Positions 1-7,399 of a DNA stretch of 36,177 bases are shown here, one piece after another. Below the pieces are notes generated by a model. That model ran no database searches. It saw only the letters and a program-made list of their open reading frames with translations, and was not told where the DNA came from. The DNA is from Methanobacteriota archaeon. Lineage in GTDB: Archaea; Thermoplasmatota; Poseidoniia; Poseidoniales; Poseidoniaceae. Each line of letters starts with the position of its first letter. Within the stretch, counting starts at the first letter, position 1. The stretch is from contig JABIYX010000019.1 in assembly GCA_018666575.1 (NCBI GenBank), forward strand, positions 1-36,177, in the 5' to 3' direction. The translations under genes were made by a program, and so were the position numbers.

Positions 1-1155
1 GGCGAAGCAAATGGAAAGCCAGATGGCGTTCCAATGGAGCGAAGAAAGGCGCTTGCTTTGCAAGCCTACGAGCATACTGCTTCCTATGATGTTGCTATTG
101 CCAATACACTGCATTCACGTTGGAATGGCCTACCTGAATCGTATGTTGATGTAGCAGAGCAAGCAAAACGACATCACACTACACTTCTTGCATCTGCAAA
201 CAAAATGTCAGCGTTACGATACGGTGAAAACGCTCACCAAAGCGCATCCCTCTATGTTTCAAATGAGGCTCTTGGCGGCCATTCAACACTGGTTACCGCC
301 CATGTTGAAGGAGGGAAGGCGATGTCCTACAACAATTATTCTGATGCTGATGCAACCCTTCGATTATGCCGTTCTTTATCGACAAATGAATGGCCAGAAA
401 CCCCGCATGCCTGTGTCATTGTAAAGCACAACAACCCTTGCGGCGTAGCTCTATCAAACACACAAGTTCAATCCTTCAAGGATGCATTAGCAAGCGATCC
501 TGAATCTGCATTTGGTTCCATCATATGCTTTAATGAGATTGTCACCCTTGAAACCGCACAAGCAATGTCAAACCTATTCATCGAAGTTCTCATTGCTCCT
601 GGTTATGCTGATGACGCGAAGGAATACATCATGCAAAAAGCGAATCGTCGCCTTCTTACAATCGAATCCCCTCAAAATCGTCTCGCCCCTTTAGCGCGAG
701 AACGTGTCCTAAAGCCAATTGAAGGAGGTTGGATTGTTCAAACTGAAGAGCCACCAATCATCGATTGGGCTTCTGCCAAGACCGTTACTAAGAAGCAAGT
801 GACTCAAGCAGAAATTGACTCGATGAAATTCGCTGTTCGAGTATGTGAACAAGTCAAATCAAATGCTATTGTTATGGTACAGGGGCTGGCAACTGTTGGC
901 ATCGGACCTGGACAAACAAGTCGAGTTGAAGCGGTTCGAATTGCTGCTCGACGTGCCGGAGAAAAAGCGAAAGATTGTGTCCTTGCTAGTGATGCTTTCT
1001 TCCCATTTGCTGATGGCTTGGAACAAGCCGCAATGGCAGGAGCATCTGCTATTGTTCAACCCGGTGGTTCGATTCGTGACCAGGAAGTTATCGATGCAGC
1101 GGATATGTTGGGAATCTCGATGCTTTTTACCGGACACCGCTTATTCAGACATTGA
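1..1155 (+). CDS. purH: Bifunctional purine biosynthesis protein PurH, C-terminal part (cut by window edge)
   Basis: The reading frame is open from base 1, so the gene begins outside the window; the ATG at 34 is internal. The 384 visible residues cover the end of the IMP cyclohydrolase part and the whole AICAR transformylase part, which formylates AICAR with 10-formyl-THF and lets the N-terminal domain close IMP, the last two steps of purine synthesis. Seen directly: a join segment ending in YDVAIANTL, LRYGENAHQ, the VKHNNPCGVA motif with the family's catalytic Lys-His, a QPGGSIRDQEVI stretch and the usual C-terminus ending in FRH. The bacterial E. coli protein is 529 residues, so about 145 are missing upstream. 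The next gene starts 65 bp downstream behind its own TATA-like element. The family call is firm; nothing looks broken. Confidence 0.95.
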   Translation, partial: GEANGKPDGVPMERRKALALQAYEHTASYDVAIANTLHSRWNGLPESYVDVAEQAKRHHTTLLASANKMSALRYGENAHQSASLYVSNEALGGHSTLVTAHVEGGKAMSYNNYSDADATLRLCRSLSTNEWPETPHACVIVKHNNPCGVALSNTQVQSFKDALASDPESAFGSIICFNEIVTLETAQAMSNLFIEVLIAPGYADDAKEYIMQKANRRLLTIESPQNRLAPLARERVLKPIEGGWIVQTEEPPIIDWASAKTVTKKQVTQAEIDSMKFAVRVCEQVKSNAIVMVQGLATVGIGPGQTSRVEAVRIAARRAGEKAKDCVLASDAFFPFADGLEQAAMAGASAIVQPGGSIRDQEVIDAADMLGISMLFTGHRLFRH

Positions 1156-1185
1156 CTCAAATCACCCCTCATTAAACACAGGGCG

Positions 1186-1192
1186 TTTTATT
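1186..1192 (+). promoter_or_regulatory. TATA-like element before the isopropylmalate/isocitrate dehydrogenase gene
   Basis: A TTTTATT heptamer centred about 31 bp before the ATG at 1220. Archaeal TATA boxes lie about 25 bp before the transcription start, so transcription would begin only a few bases before the ATG, giving a nearly leaderless message. No Shine-Dalgarno sequence precedes this ATG, which fits. Confidence 0.4.
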
Positions 1193-1219
1193 CATGTACT
1201 ATTGGTACTTCGAAGGTTC

Positions 1220-2401
1220 ATGAGCGACCACGTGATTGCAGTCCTTCCGGGAGATGGAACTGGAAAGGAAGTTGCCATAGAAGCCCAACGCATTCTTGAC
1301 ACCATACAAGAACACACAAATCACGGCTTTGAGCAAACTGTAATCCAATGTGGTGGACAGCATTATCAAGAAACTGGAGAAGAATGGGCTGAAGGTTCAT
1401 TTGACTTTTGCCGAGATGATGCTGATGCTATCTTCATGGGCGCAATTGGCCAGCCTGGGGCACGTTTACCAAACGGTGATCTTGCCGGGGGTTCCGTTAT
1501 TCTTGGTATGAGAAGTGGGCTCGATTTGTATGCCAATGTTCGACCTATTCGATTGTATGAAGGTGTACCACACAAAGTTCACGGTCGTTTCACGAACATT
1601 TGGGATCCTGAGCTCGTAGATATGGTTATTCTACGAGAAAACACCGAAGGATTGTACCATTCCCTTCTTCACCGAAGTGCACAGCGTGCAATGGGTTTGG
1701 AAGGATATGAGCCTCCATCGATTGAATTCCCTGGCCTACATGGCGAAATTGCTTACGACCCACGGCCAATCTCATCGCATGGTTCTGAGCGTTTGATTCA
1801 GATGGGTTTTGACATTGCTCAAACCAGAAAAGGCGCGCCTGGTGATGGTGTGAACAGAGTTTCGTGCATCGACAAGAGCAATGTAACTCGTGGATGCCAA
1901 TTGTTCCGTAGATCATACGACAAAATTGCAGATAAGTATCCTGAAATGACTCGTGATTATGGATATATTGACGCTTTCACACAATGGCTTACTCGAACAC
2001 CAGAACATTACAATGTCGTTGTTACATCAAACATGTTTGGTGATATTGCAACCGATCTTGCTTCAGTCCTACAAGGTGGAATGGGCATGGCTGCATCTGG
2101 AAATATTGGAGACAATCACGCATTCTTCGAACCTGTTCATGGATCTGCACCAAAGCATGCTGGACAGAACAAAGTCAATCCAATAGCGAGTATTAATTCG
2201 ATTCAGATGATGTTAGACTGGCTTGCTCGCCGATCAAATGATGATGATTTGCTTCACGTTTCGAAACTCATCGACCAAAGTGTTGCTGAGCATCTTAAGG
2301 ATGGGAAATCACTGACATACGATCTTGGTGGAACAACTTCGTGCAGTGGTGTCGGGATTGCTGTCGCAGATCGACTTGCAGCTCATCTGAAAGAACTCTA
2401 A
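1220..2401 (+). CDS. Isocitrate/isopropylmalate dehydrogenase family protein
   Basis: A 393-residue NAD(P)-dependent beta-decarboxylating dehydrogenase. The frame stays open upstream to 845 but that part lies over purH; MSDHVIAVLPGDGTGKEV is the family's normal N-terminus, so I start at 1220. Seen: GDGTGKEV at the start, LDLYANVRP (substrate loop), VILRENTEGLY, the catalytic Lys region CIDKSNVTRG, SNMFGDIATDLAS (metal-binding aspartates) and EPVHGSAPKHAGQNKVNP (adenine-binding loop). This architecture fits 3-isopropylmalate dehydrogenase (leucine synthesis) but also isocitrate and homoisocitrate dehydrogenases. The substrate-loop sequence before DLYANVRP is not enough for me to choose. No leucine or TCA-cycle partner genes lie nearby. 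Its stop overlaps the stop of the convergent DUF454 gene by 4 bp. Confidence 0.9.
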   Translation: MSDHVIAVLPGDGTGKEVAIEAQRILDTIQEHTNHGFEQTVIQCGGQHYQETGEEWAEGSFDFCRDDADAIFMGAIGQPGARLPNGDLAGGSVILGMRSGLDLYANVRPIRLYEGVPHKVHGRFTNIWDPELVDMVILRENTEGLYHSLLHRSAQRAMGLEGYEPPSIEFPGLHGEIAYDPRPISSHGSERLIQMGFDIAQTRKGAPGDGVNRVSCIDKSNVTRGCQLFRRSYDKIADKYPEMTRDYGYIDAFTQWLTRTPEHYNVVVTSNMFGDIATDLASVLQGGMGMAASGNIGDNHAFFEPVHGSAPKHAGQNKVNPIASINSIQMMLDWLARRSNDDDLLHVSKLIDQSVAEHLKDGKSLTYDLGGTTSCSGVGIAVADRLAAHLKEL

Positions 2402-2907
2402 TTCGGTTGAGGAACAAGTTCGATGGTTGGAACTTTCCAACCTACAAACCAAATTCCGATTAATGCAACTAGAGCAATGGTTGTCTGGCCAAATCCAGGA
2501 TCTCCTAATTTAGTAACGGTCCAAATTGATAATGCTGAAACGACTGAGATGATCCCTATAATGACGATTTTCGAATGAAGGGGAAGGGCTTTTCCTGCTT
2601 TGTAGTACTCTAACAAAGCATTTCCAAAAACTCGGTTTGTTAAGAGCCAGCGGAACATCTTACGAGAAGAACGTCCAAAACAAAACCCTGCGGCTACAAG
2701 CCATGAGGTTGTAGGCCATCCTGGAATTACGGTTCCAATGGCTGCAAAAATTACAAAAATTCCACCGAGAACATTCCATATCCAACGAACTAAAATGTTA
2801 CGAGAGGGTTTGTGTAAATCGAGAATATAATCCAATATTTCCTCGTCAGATTTACCCTCAATATCCAAAGAAATGGAAGATGTGGAGTTCGCTTTCGAAG
2901 AACTCAT
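2398..2907 (-). CDS. YbaN-like DUF454 inner-membrane protein
   Basis: A 169-residue membrane protein with a polar N-terminus of about 38 residues, a hydrophobic hairpin at about 42-75 (NVLGGIFVIFAAIGTVIPGWP), the conserved DUF454 stretch CFGRSSRKMFRWLL followed by FGNALLEYYKAGKALP, and two further hydrophobic segments near 108-125 and 135-155. The IPGWPTT and RSS..M..WLL..R.FG pattern is that of the YbaN family (DUF454), whose biochemical role is unknown. The N-terminal extension is longer than in the short bacterial members. It is convergent with the dehydrogenase gene (4-bp overlap) and divergent from purN across about 100 bp. Function not inferred. Confidence 0.8.
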   Translation of the reverse strand: MSSSKANSTSSISLDIEGKSDEEILDYILDLHKPSRNILVRWIWNVLGGIFVIFAAIGTVIPGWPTTSWLVAAGFCFGRSSRKMFRWLLTNRVFGNALLEYYKAGKALPLHSKIVIIGIISVVSALSIWTVTKLGDPGFGQTTIALVALIGIWFVGWKVPTIELVPQPN

Positions 2908-3011
2908 GTGACCACTTGCTCATTTTGTCCCGCGCGCTGGCTACTCATAAGTAATAGGGCGAACCCGTACGTAAGACGAAGGTCTCAAATCAGACATCGT
3001 TTAGCAAGAAC

Positions 3012-3656
3012 ATGGCAGGCGAACCACTTATTCCGCGTATCGGAACGCCTGAAAACCCGATTCGAATTGCCGTCCTGTTTTCAGGCTCGGGAACCGGTAT
3101 GAATGCCCTATTTCAACATCAAGGAAACCAGTCATGTACTCATAAGACCGTCCTCAGCATAACCAACAAGAGCGATGCAGGAGGGATTATGTTTGCAAAT
3201 GAACGTGGCATTCCTGTTGTAATCGAAACTGTCGACCCCATACTTGCCAAACAAGAAAGAAGAATTGAACAAGAACGGCGAATTATGAAGCATCTCGAAC
3301 AATACAGTGTTGAAGTTATTATCCTGTCAGGCTACATGCGAATCCTATCTGAAGAATTTGTATCGGCGTATTATCCCAAAATTATCAACATTCATCCATC
3401 TCTTTTACCAGCGTTTCCAGGTGCTGATGCTCATTCCGATGTTCTCTCAAGCCAAGTTCGTGTGAGTGGATGTACGGTTCATGTTGTAGACTCTGGAATG
3501 GATTCTGGGACAATACTCGGACAATCCAGAGTCCCTGTTTTTACTGGAGACTCGCGTGCAAGTCTTGCTAAGAGAGTGCAAATAGAAGAACATCGGCTTT
3601 ACCCAGAAATTATTGATTTGATTTGTTCAGGGCATGAAGTTGTTCTGGAAGATTAA
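3012..3656 (+). CDS. purN: Phosphoribosylglycinamide formyltransferase PurN
   Basis: A 214-residue enzyme that transfers the formyl group of 10-formyl-THF to GAR, the third step of purine synthesis. Seen: IAVLFSGSGTGMNAL (phosphate-binding loop), NKSDAGGIMFA, ILSGYMRILSEEFV, the catalytic INIHPSLLPAFPGADAH motif with its His (family active site), and GCTVHVVDSGMDSGTIL carrying the conserved catalytic Asp. Length is normal for PurN. The start at 3012 leaves about 15 residues before the first strand, slightly long. The last 47 bp overlap the convergent MobA-like gene, so the PurN tail and the MobA tail are coded on opposite strands of the same DNA. No clear Shine-Dalgarno sequence precedes it. 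Confidence 0.95.
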   Translation: MAGEPLIPRIGTPENPIRIAVLFSGSGTGMNALFQHQGNQSCTHKTVLSITNKSDAGGIMFANERGIPVVIETVDPILAKQERRIEQERRIMKHLEQYSVEVIILSGYMRILSEEFVSAYYPKIINIHPSLLPAFPGADAHSDVLSSQVRVSGCTVHVVDSGMDSGTILGQSRVPVFTGDSRASLAKRVQIEEHRLYPEIIDLICSGHEVVLED

Positions 3657-4134
3657 AATTCGTTAATTCAATTCCATGTTCACTCATATCGTTTCGTGAA
3701 AATGATGCAAAGAGATCTCTTAGAGTTGGATGTGCCGCCGGAGTCCAACCTGAATGTGTACGGGCAAGAGTATATTGTTCCCTTCCATTATGATCAACAG
3801 GGATCCCCGGTTGTTGGTTGAGAATGGATTGGAGGGAGTCTGTTGAGAGTAGATACATGTCGCATGGGAAAAATTGTATTTCTCCCTCAATCAATTCAAC
3901 AAACGATTTGATTGCGTCTGGAAGTGAATTGACATCAACGGAATCGGGAATGCAAGTTCCATCGAACAAATCGATTCGCTCTTCACTTCCACAAGCAATG
4001 ATTGTCGTATATCCTAATTCAGTTAACTGGCGGTAAAGTTCCTTAACATTGTCAAAAAGAAGTGCTTTGTCCTCGTTCATTCGTGCGCTTTTCCCACCTG
4101 CAAGAATGATGCATGTGCAGGACATTTCACTCAC
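3610..4134 (-). CDS. MobA-like molybdenum cofactor guanylyltransferase / NTP transferase
   Basis: A 174-residue nucleotidyltransferase-fold protein. The N-terminal signature IILAGGKSARMNEDKALL matches the MobA pattern LAGGxSxRMGxDK, with Asn in place of the usual Gly. FFPCDMYLLS at about 91-100 supplies the metal-binding Asp of the CDMP motif. MobA attaches GMP to molybdopterin; related enzymes use other sugars or cofactors, so the substrate is inferred. It is somewhat short (E. coli MobA is about 194). The GTG start at 4134 overlaps the TGA of the upstream 69-codon gene (GTGA); an ATG three codons in (4125) is an alternative. It is last in a minus-strand operon and runs 47 bp into purN. moeA and a tungstate transporter about 25 kb away make a cofactor role plausible. 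Confidence 0.8.
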   Translation of the reverse strand: MSEMSCTCIILAGGKSARMNEDKALLFDNVKELYRQLTELGYTTIIACGSEERIDLFDGTCIPDSVDVNSLPDAIKSFVELIEGEIQFFPCDMYLLSTDSLQSILNQQPGIPVDHNGREQYTLARTHSGWTPAAHPTLRDLFASFSRNDMSEHGIELTNFNLPEQLHALNKSNQ

Positions 4135-4340
4135 ACTAGTTCGTCAAGGGCAGACATTGCCTGTTCAAGTTCATCAAGAAGGTCTCGAACACGATCGAGG
4201 AGGGCTTGTCGTTCACGACTTGATCGTGCTTGTGGGAGCCACTCTAGAAGCCGGCGTACGTCACGGGCATCACGTTCGACAGTCCACGTAAGAACCTGTT
4301 CAAGGACAGGGTCTTCTGTGGGCAGGAACCTCTCGGCCAT
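4131..4340 (-). CDS. Small helical hypothetical protein (69 aa)
   Basis: A 69-residue, highly charged, leucine-rich protein predicted all-helical, with heptad-like spacing in its second half (LLDRVRDLLDELEQAMSAL). I recognise no family. It looks coding because it starts with ATG 24 bp after the stop of the upstream operon gene, ends in a GTGA overlap with the MobA-like gene, and uses codons evenly with no internal break. It is richer in G and C than its neighbours. A role as a small partner of MobA or of the TerB-like and helical-repeat proteins in the same operon is only a guess from position. Confidence 0.6.
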   Translation of the reverse strand: MAERFLPTEDPVLEQVLTWTVERDARDVRRLLEWLPQARSSRERQALLDRVRDLLDELEQAMSALDELV

Positions 4341-4364
4341 GATGTTCCATAGTCATCAAGGTCA

Positions 4365-4988
4365 TCAAGATATACGCTCGAGAAGGCGGCTGCGAATTCT
4401 TTCAAACAGTTCACCTCCTTGAGGTGCTGTTTTGATTAATTCAAGATGATCCAGGCATCGTGATTCATCGATTGATAAAATTAGAATCATGAGTTGACAC
4501 CATGTATTACTCTGTTTAGATGCATCAATAATCCATGAATCGGTTGGTATGGAGCGCCCTCCTCGACCTAATTCTTCTGCAATCTCAAGAAAAGCTTCAA
4601 CTGCTATTTTATCTTGAATTAATTGAAGAAGTATTGTCCAACAATCTTCTCCTAATTCTTCATCTGACATGTTCGCTAACAACAATCCTACTAACTTCAG
4701 ATCTTCGCGACCATGCCGTTTCCAAATTTTTGGAATGAGTCTTGCAATGCGTTTCCGATTTGGTTCAACCGTAAGCATCCAGGAAGCGATACGTCTCATC
4801 TCTGGGTCTGGCGTGCCTATATGAAAAGCATATTGTCCTGAGAAGGCTAATCGATCTGTCATTGATTTGGTTATGATTCCTGGAACACCATACGTGTACG
4901 CTTCTCGTAACAAGTTTAACGCTGATTTCTTTCGCTTAGGAAGCGTTGTAAAGTCGCTTAAATACGCATCAAGCGAAGGTGTTTCCAT
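4365..4988 (-). CDS. Helical-repeat protein, possibly HEAT/AlkD-like
   Basis: A 207-residue, almost entirely alpha-helical protein. The middle part, IASWMLTVEPNRKRIARLIP followed by KIWKRHGREDLKLVGLLLANM, has the paired-helix look of HEAT or ARM repeats and some resemblance to DNA-alkylation-repair (AlkD-like) folds, but I cannot identify the catalytic residues needed for that call. A TTG codon directly before the ATG is a possible start; I use ATG 4988 because it sits in a TGATG junction with the preceding TerB-like gene, a layout typical of translational coupling. It is the second gene of a four-gene minus-strand operon. Function unknown. Confidence 0.65.
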   Translation of the reverse strand: METPSLDAYLSDFTTLPKRKKSALNLLREAYTYGVPGIITKSMTDRLAFSGQYAFHIGTPDPEMRRIASWMLTVEPNRKRIARLIPKIWKRHGREDLKLVGLLLANMSDEELGEDCWTILLQLIQDKIAVEAFLEIAEELGRGGRSIPTDSWIIDASKQSNTWCQLMILILSIDESRCLDHLELIKTAPQGGELFERIRSRLLERIS

Positions 4989-5485
4989 CAACTTTCACCA
5001 TGGTTCTTCTTTCGAACATTGTCGAATAATGTTGTAACGAGTCGTACAGAATCACGCAGTGTACTCAGTGTCTTTTCAACAACATTTGGATCTTCAAATC
5101 GTTGTTTAACCATGTCACGAAGTTCGTCTTCAACTTGTTGATGCTCATCATCATCAATCGAAAAAATATTGCGTAAATGAGCCATAACCCTGAACTCGTC
5201 TTTTGACAAGGAAGCGTTAATAATCGCAATCTCAAAGATTGTTTTGTACACCTCCCTCTGTTCGCTCTCTGATAATTTGTCACCGTCCTCTGTTTTCTTA
5301 CCATCGATAATGGCTTGATAAATCTCGGCGGGTTGATGTGATTCCAGATTCAAACAAGAGGAGAGGCGAATAATGAGTCGCTTTTCTTCTCGGGTTAAGA
5401 CGCCGTCTGCAAGCATCACCTCTATCGTACTGCGAAAGGCAGCAAGACGGTGTATATTTGAGTCCGACACAGTTTTGCTAGGCAC
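4988..5485 (-). CDS. TerB-like domain protein
   Basis: A 165-residue helical protein. Two copies of an acidic turn followed by a helix are visible: MLADGVLTREEKRLI at about 24-38 and NASLSKDEFRVMAHL at about 95-109, which is the pattern of TerB-like domains (tellurite-resistance TerB, also found beside DnaJ and in stress or defence proteins), where the acidic residues may bind metal. It begins at a GTG (5485); the nearest ATG upstream is out of frame and stops after eight codons, and the first internal Met is too late. It heads the operon TerB-like, helical-repeat protein, 69-aa protein, MobA-like. About 110 bp of AT-rich DNA lies upstream. The ligand and role are unknown. Confidence 0.7.
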   Translation of the reverse strand: MPSKTVSDSNIHRLAAFRSTIEVMLADGVLTREEKRLIIRLSSCLNLESHQPAEIYQAIIDGKKTEDGDKLSESEQREVYKTIFEIAIINASLSKDEFRVMAHLRNIFSIDDDEHQQVEDELRDMVKQRFEDPNVVEKTLSTLRDSVRLVTTLFDNVRKKNHGES

Positions 5486-5599
5486 ACCTTCTTCTTGAAA
5501 CCATGTGGTGAAATTTGACGATTAATGCATTAAATTGTAGTTGATTTGATTAAATTACAAAGAAAATCTAACCTCTTCGTTTTGTCAAAAAGAAAATAT

Positions 5600-6340
5600 T
5601 CAATCTTCGGTCATCTTTTGATCGGGAAAGGGTTCTTTGTTTAACAATCGCATTTTGAACAACCAAAGATTGTGCATGAGATTCTGCTTATGGAATGTCA
5701 GGAGTAGCCAGATTGATTTACCCAACTTATGATTTGGTGAAGGTGGCATTTTTGCTAACTTTGGTTCGGGTGAAATACGAAATGTTGCAATTTCCTTTTT
5801 TCCCATTTTGTGAAATTGTAAATCATGCATCTCAAACATCTCGCCCCATCGCTCAATGGTTGATTTTTCAATTGCTCGTTCAGCATCGTCGACTATGATT
5901 TGCGTATTTTCGCTTATGTGATCAATCGCTTGCAATATAGTGGCTTCTCTGGAATAAAGAAACCCTGGTGGCCCGTCAATTAATACCAAATCAAAGGATT
6001 TGGGTGCGTTTTTTTTAAGATACGACCCTATTTTGTATGAGATATAACGGCGACCGAAGAGCTTCATTATTCTCAACGGCCCAAAACGAACATGGATGTT
6101 TTTCGCATTTTTGTTGACTCTTGATGCTGTAATTTTTCGATATCTTCTACTGTTTTCAAATGAGATGACATGAGCTTTTGACAATTGTTCGGACCAAAAT
6201 TCGGTCGAAACCCCGCTACCAAATTCAAGTATGGTTCCAACCTCGTTATTGTCGATATAGTCTTTGAAAAATTCTAAGGTTGCTAAGTTAATTGAAACTG
6301 GGTTAATTCGGTGCTTGAAATTATCTCCGATATCTGTCAT
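5600..6340 (-). CDS. Class I SAM-dependent methyltransferase-like protein
   Basis: A 246-residue protein with a Rossmann-type methyltransferase core. Motif I is TILEFGSGVSTEFW at about 37-50, which binds SAM in this fold; ISFENSRRY supplies the acidic residue after strand 2; FDLVLIDGPPGF at about 115-126 resembles motif IV of the O-methyltransferase / Methyltransf_24 type; TQIIVDDAE follows as strand 5. The last 50 residues are basic and hydrophobic without clear family. It is visibly more A/T-rich than flanking genes (many AAA, ATT and TTT codons). The substrate is unknown; similar proteins act in polysaccharide or small-molecule modification. It stands alone, between the TerB operon and a divergent membrane-protein gene. 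Confidence 0.75.
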   Translation of the reverse strand: MTDIGDNFKHRINPVSINLATLEFFKDYIDNNEVGTILEFGSGVSTEFWSEQLSKAHVISFENSRRYRKITASRVNKNAKNIHVRFGPLRIMKLFGRRYISYKIGSYLKKNAPKSFDLVLIDGPPGFLYSREATILQAIDHISENTQIIVDDAERAIEKSTIERWGEMFEMHDLQFHKMGKKEIATFRISPEPKLAKMPPSPNHKLGKSIWLLLTFHKQNLMHNLWLFKMRLLNKEPFPDQKMTED

Positions 6341-6547
6341 TTAAGCGCCCCCAGTTGTTATGTTGATTTGCAGATATTGACATCGATTTCAGTGAAGGAA
6401 ATGAATCCTCCATATTGTAGGGTTTCACTAATAGAACTTCAACATTGTTGCGTTACTTTTACTCCGAATCGTATCGAGGGGATTCCTACTCTGATTCTAG
6501 TGAAAATTAAGTTCGACGTTCGCAATGGTTGATATTGGCCAAATAAA

Positions 6548-6564
6548 GGCTTATTTTTTAAGCC
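6548..6564 (+). promoter_or_regulatory. TATA-like element inside a short inverted repeat
   Basis: GGCTT and AAGCC arms enclose an ATTTTTT core. The AT core ends about 27 bp before the ATG at 6587, the expected distance for a leaderless archaeal gene. A palindromic TTGGCCAA lies just upstream. The inverted arms may be chance or a regulator site. Confidence 0.4.
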
Positions 6565-6586
6565 AAAGAAGCGGTGAAACAATATA

Positions 6587-7183
6587 ATGTTCGGTATTCG
6601 TCAAACCATGAAGAAATTAATCATGCGTCAATATTGGCGGATACAGCAATCCCAAGCTGTTGTCTCAATGGCGTTCTGGACAACTACTCTTACCTTGATT
6701 ATATGGCCTTATGTAAAGTGGAGATTCGATGATAGTTGTAATGGTTCCCTCTGTTTTTCCGATGAGATTTTAGGAATCTCCTCTACTTATTTCGGACTCA
6801 TGATCATTGGTATTATCGTTCTTCTCACTGTGTTTTTGATTGGGTATGTTTACGACGTTGGTTTTGGTTTATGGAAGGAACATTTGACCATTTCAACAGA
6901 GCGGAATCCGTTTGGCGTATATCTAATATCGCCTCCAACGGGGTTGATTCTAGCACAAACAAATCTATTGCTAAAGCATTTAGTTCCAGAAGATGAAGAT
7001 GTTCAGCGACATGTTGCTTTCGTAGAGAGATGGCTCGAATGGAACGCTGATGAAGAAATATGGGCTCGTGCAATGGATGCATGGAAGAATAACATGGGCG
7101 ATGAAGATCCACACATGCCATTCCTAAGTAAGGAAATGAGAGAAGACTTAGAATCTCGTTCTTCCACACTTCCTAAAGAATGA
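6587..7183 (+). CDS. Two-helix membrane protein of unknown function
   Basis: A 198-residue protein with a basic N-terminus, a first membrane segment at about 26-42 (AVVSMAFWTTTLTLIIWPYV), a short external loop with two cysteines (DDSCNGSLCFSDE), a second segment at about 72-92 (GLMIIGIIVLLTVFLIGYVY) and a 105-residue acidic, Trp-rich cytoplasmic tail (VERWLEWNADEEIWARAMDAW). The two loop cysteines could form a disulfide outside the cell. I do not recognise the family. The ATG at 6587 is supported by the TATA-like element before it; a second ATG at 6608 is possible. Confidence 0.65.
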   Translation: MFGIRQTMKKLIMRQYWRIQQSQAVVSMAFWTTTLTLIIWPYVKWRFDDSCNGSLCFSDEILGISSTYFGLMIIGIIVLLTVFLIGYVYDVGFGLWKEHLTISTERNPFGVYLISPPTGLILAQTNLLLKHLVPEDEDVQRHVAFVERWLEWNADEEIWARAMDAWKNNMGDEDPHMPFLSKEMREDLESRSSTLPKE

Positions 7184-7399
7184 GAAATCCACAAGAATTC
7201 TCTTTTTCTAGCCGCAGCCTTGAAAAGGTGGAGAGTCTAGGACATATTGCCGAATCACATTCACTTGGTTGGCCGCTTTGCGGAAAACCGTTGTACTGTA
7301 TCGCCTAATTGGGGCGGAAAAGTACTGTCTTTGAGGAAGCCGAAAGGAGGAATTAATCTGGCTCGTAAAAATCATTCAGGAAATAAACAAGGAAACGCG
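7184..7399 (+). promoter_or_regulatory. Long, structured dnaG leader
   Basis: The 216 bases before the dnaG ATG contain two adjacent hairpins. The first (7267-7289) pairs GGTT with AACC and CCGC with GCGG around a TTT loop, with GG facing AA between the stems. The second (7293-7325) pairs GTACT with AGTAC and CGCC with GGCG around an internal loop. A consensus Shine-Dalgarno AAGGAGG lies at 7344-7350, 50 bases before the ATG but 7 bases before an in-frame CTG (7358). This could be a regulatory leader, a small RNA, or translation from CTG. The GTACTGT heptamer is also directly repeated at 7293 and 7322. Confidence 0.4.

Noticed and set aside
845-1219. Extension of the dehydrogenase frame over purH
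   Set aside because: It is open by chance within purH; the family's N-terminus begins at 1220.
2908-3102. Plus-strand frame of 64 codons before purN
   Set aside because: It overlaps purN in another frame, has no recognisable features and lies in a divergent gap.
6311-6532. Plus-strand frame of 73 codons
   Set aside because: It overlaps the start of the methyltransferase-like gene and codes a cysteine-rich, unlikely sequence; promoter DNA fits better.
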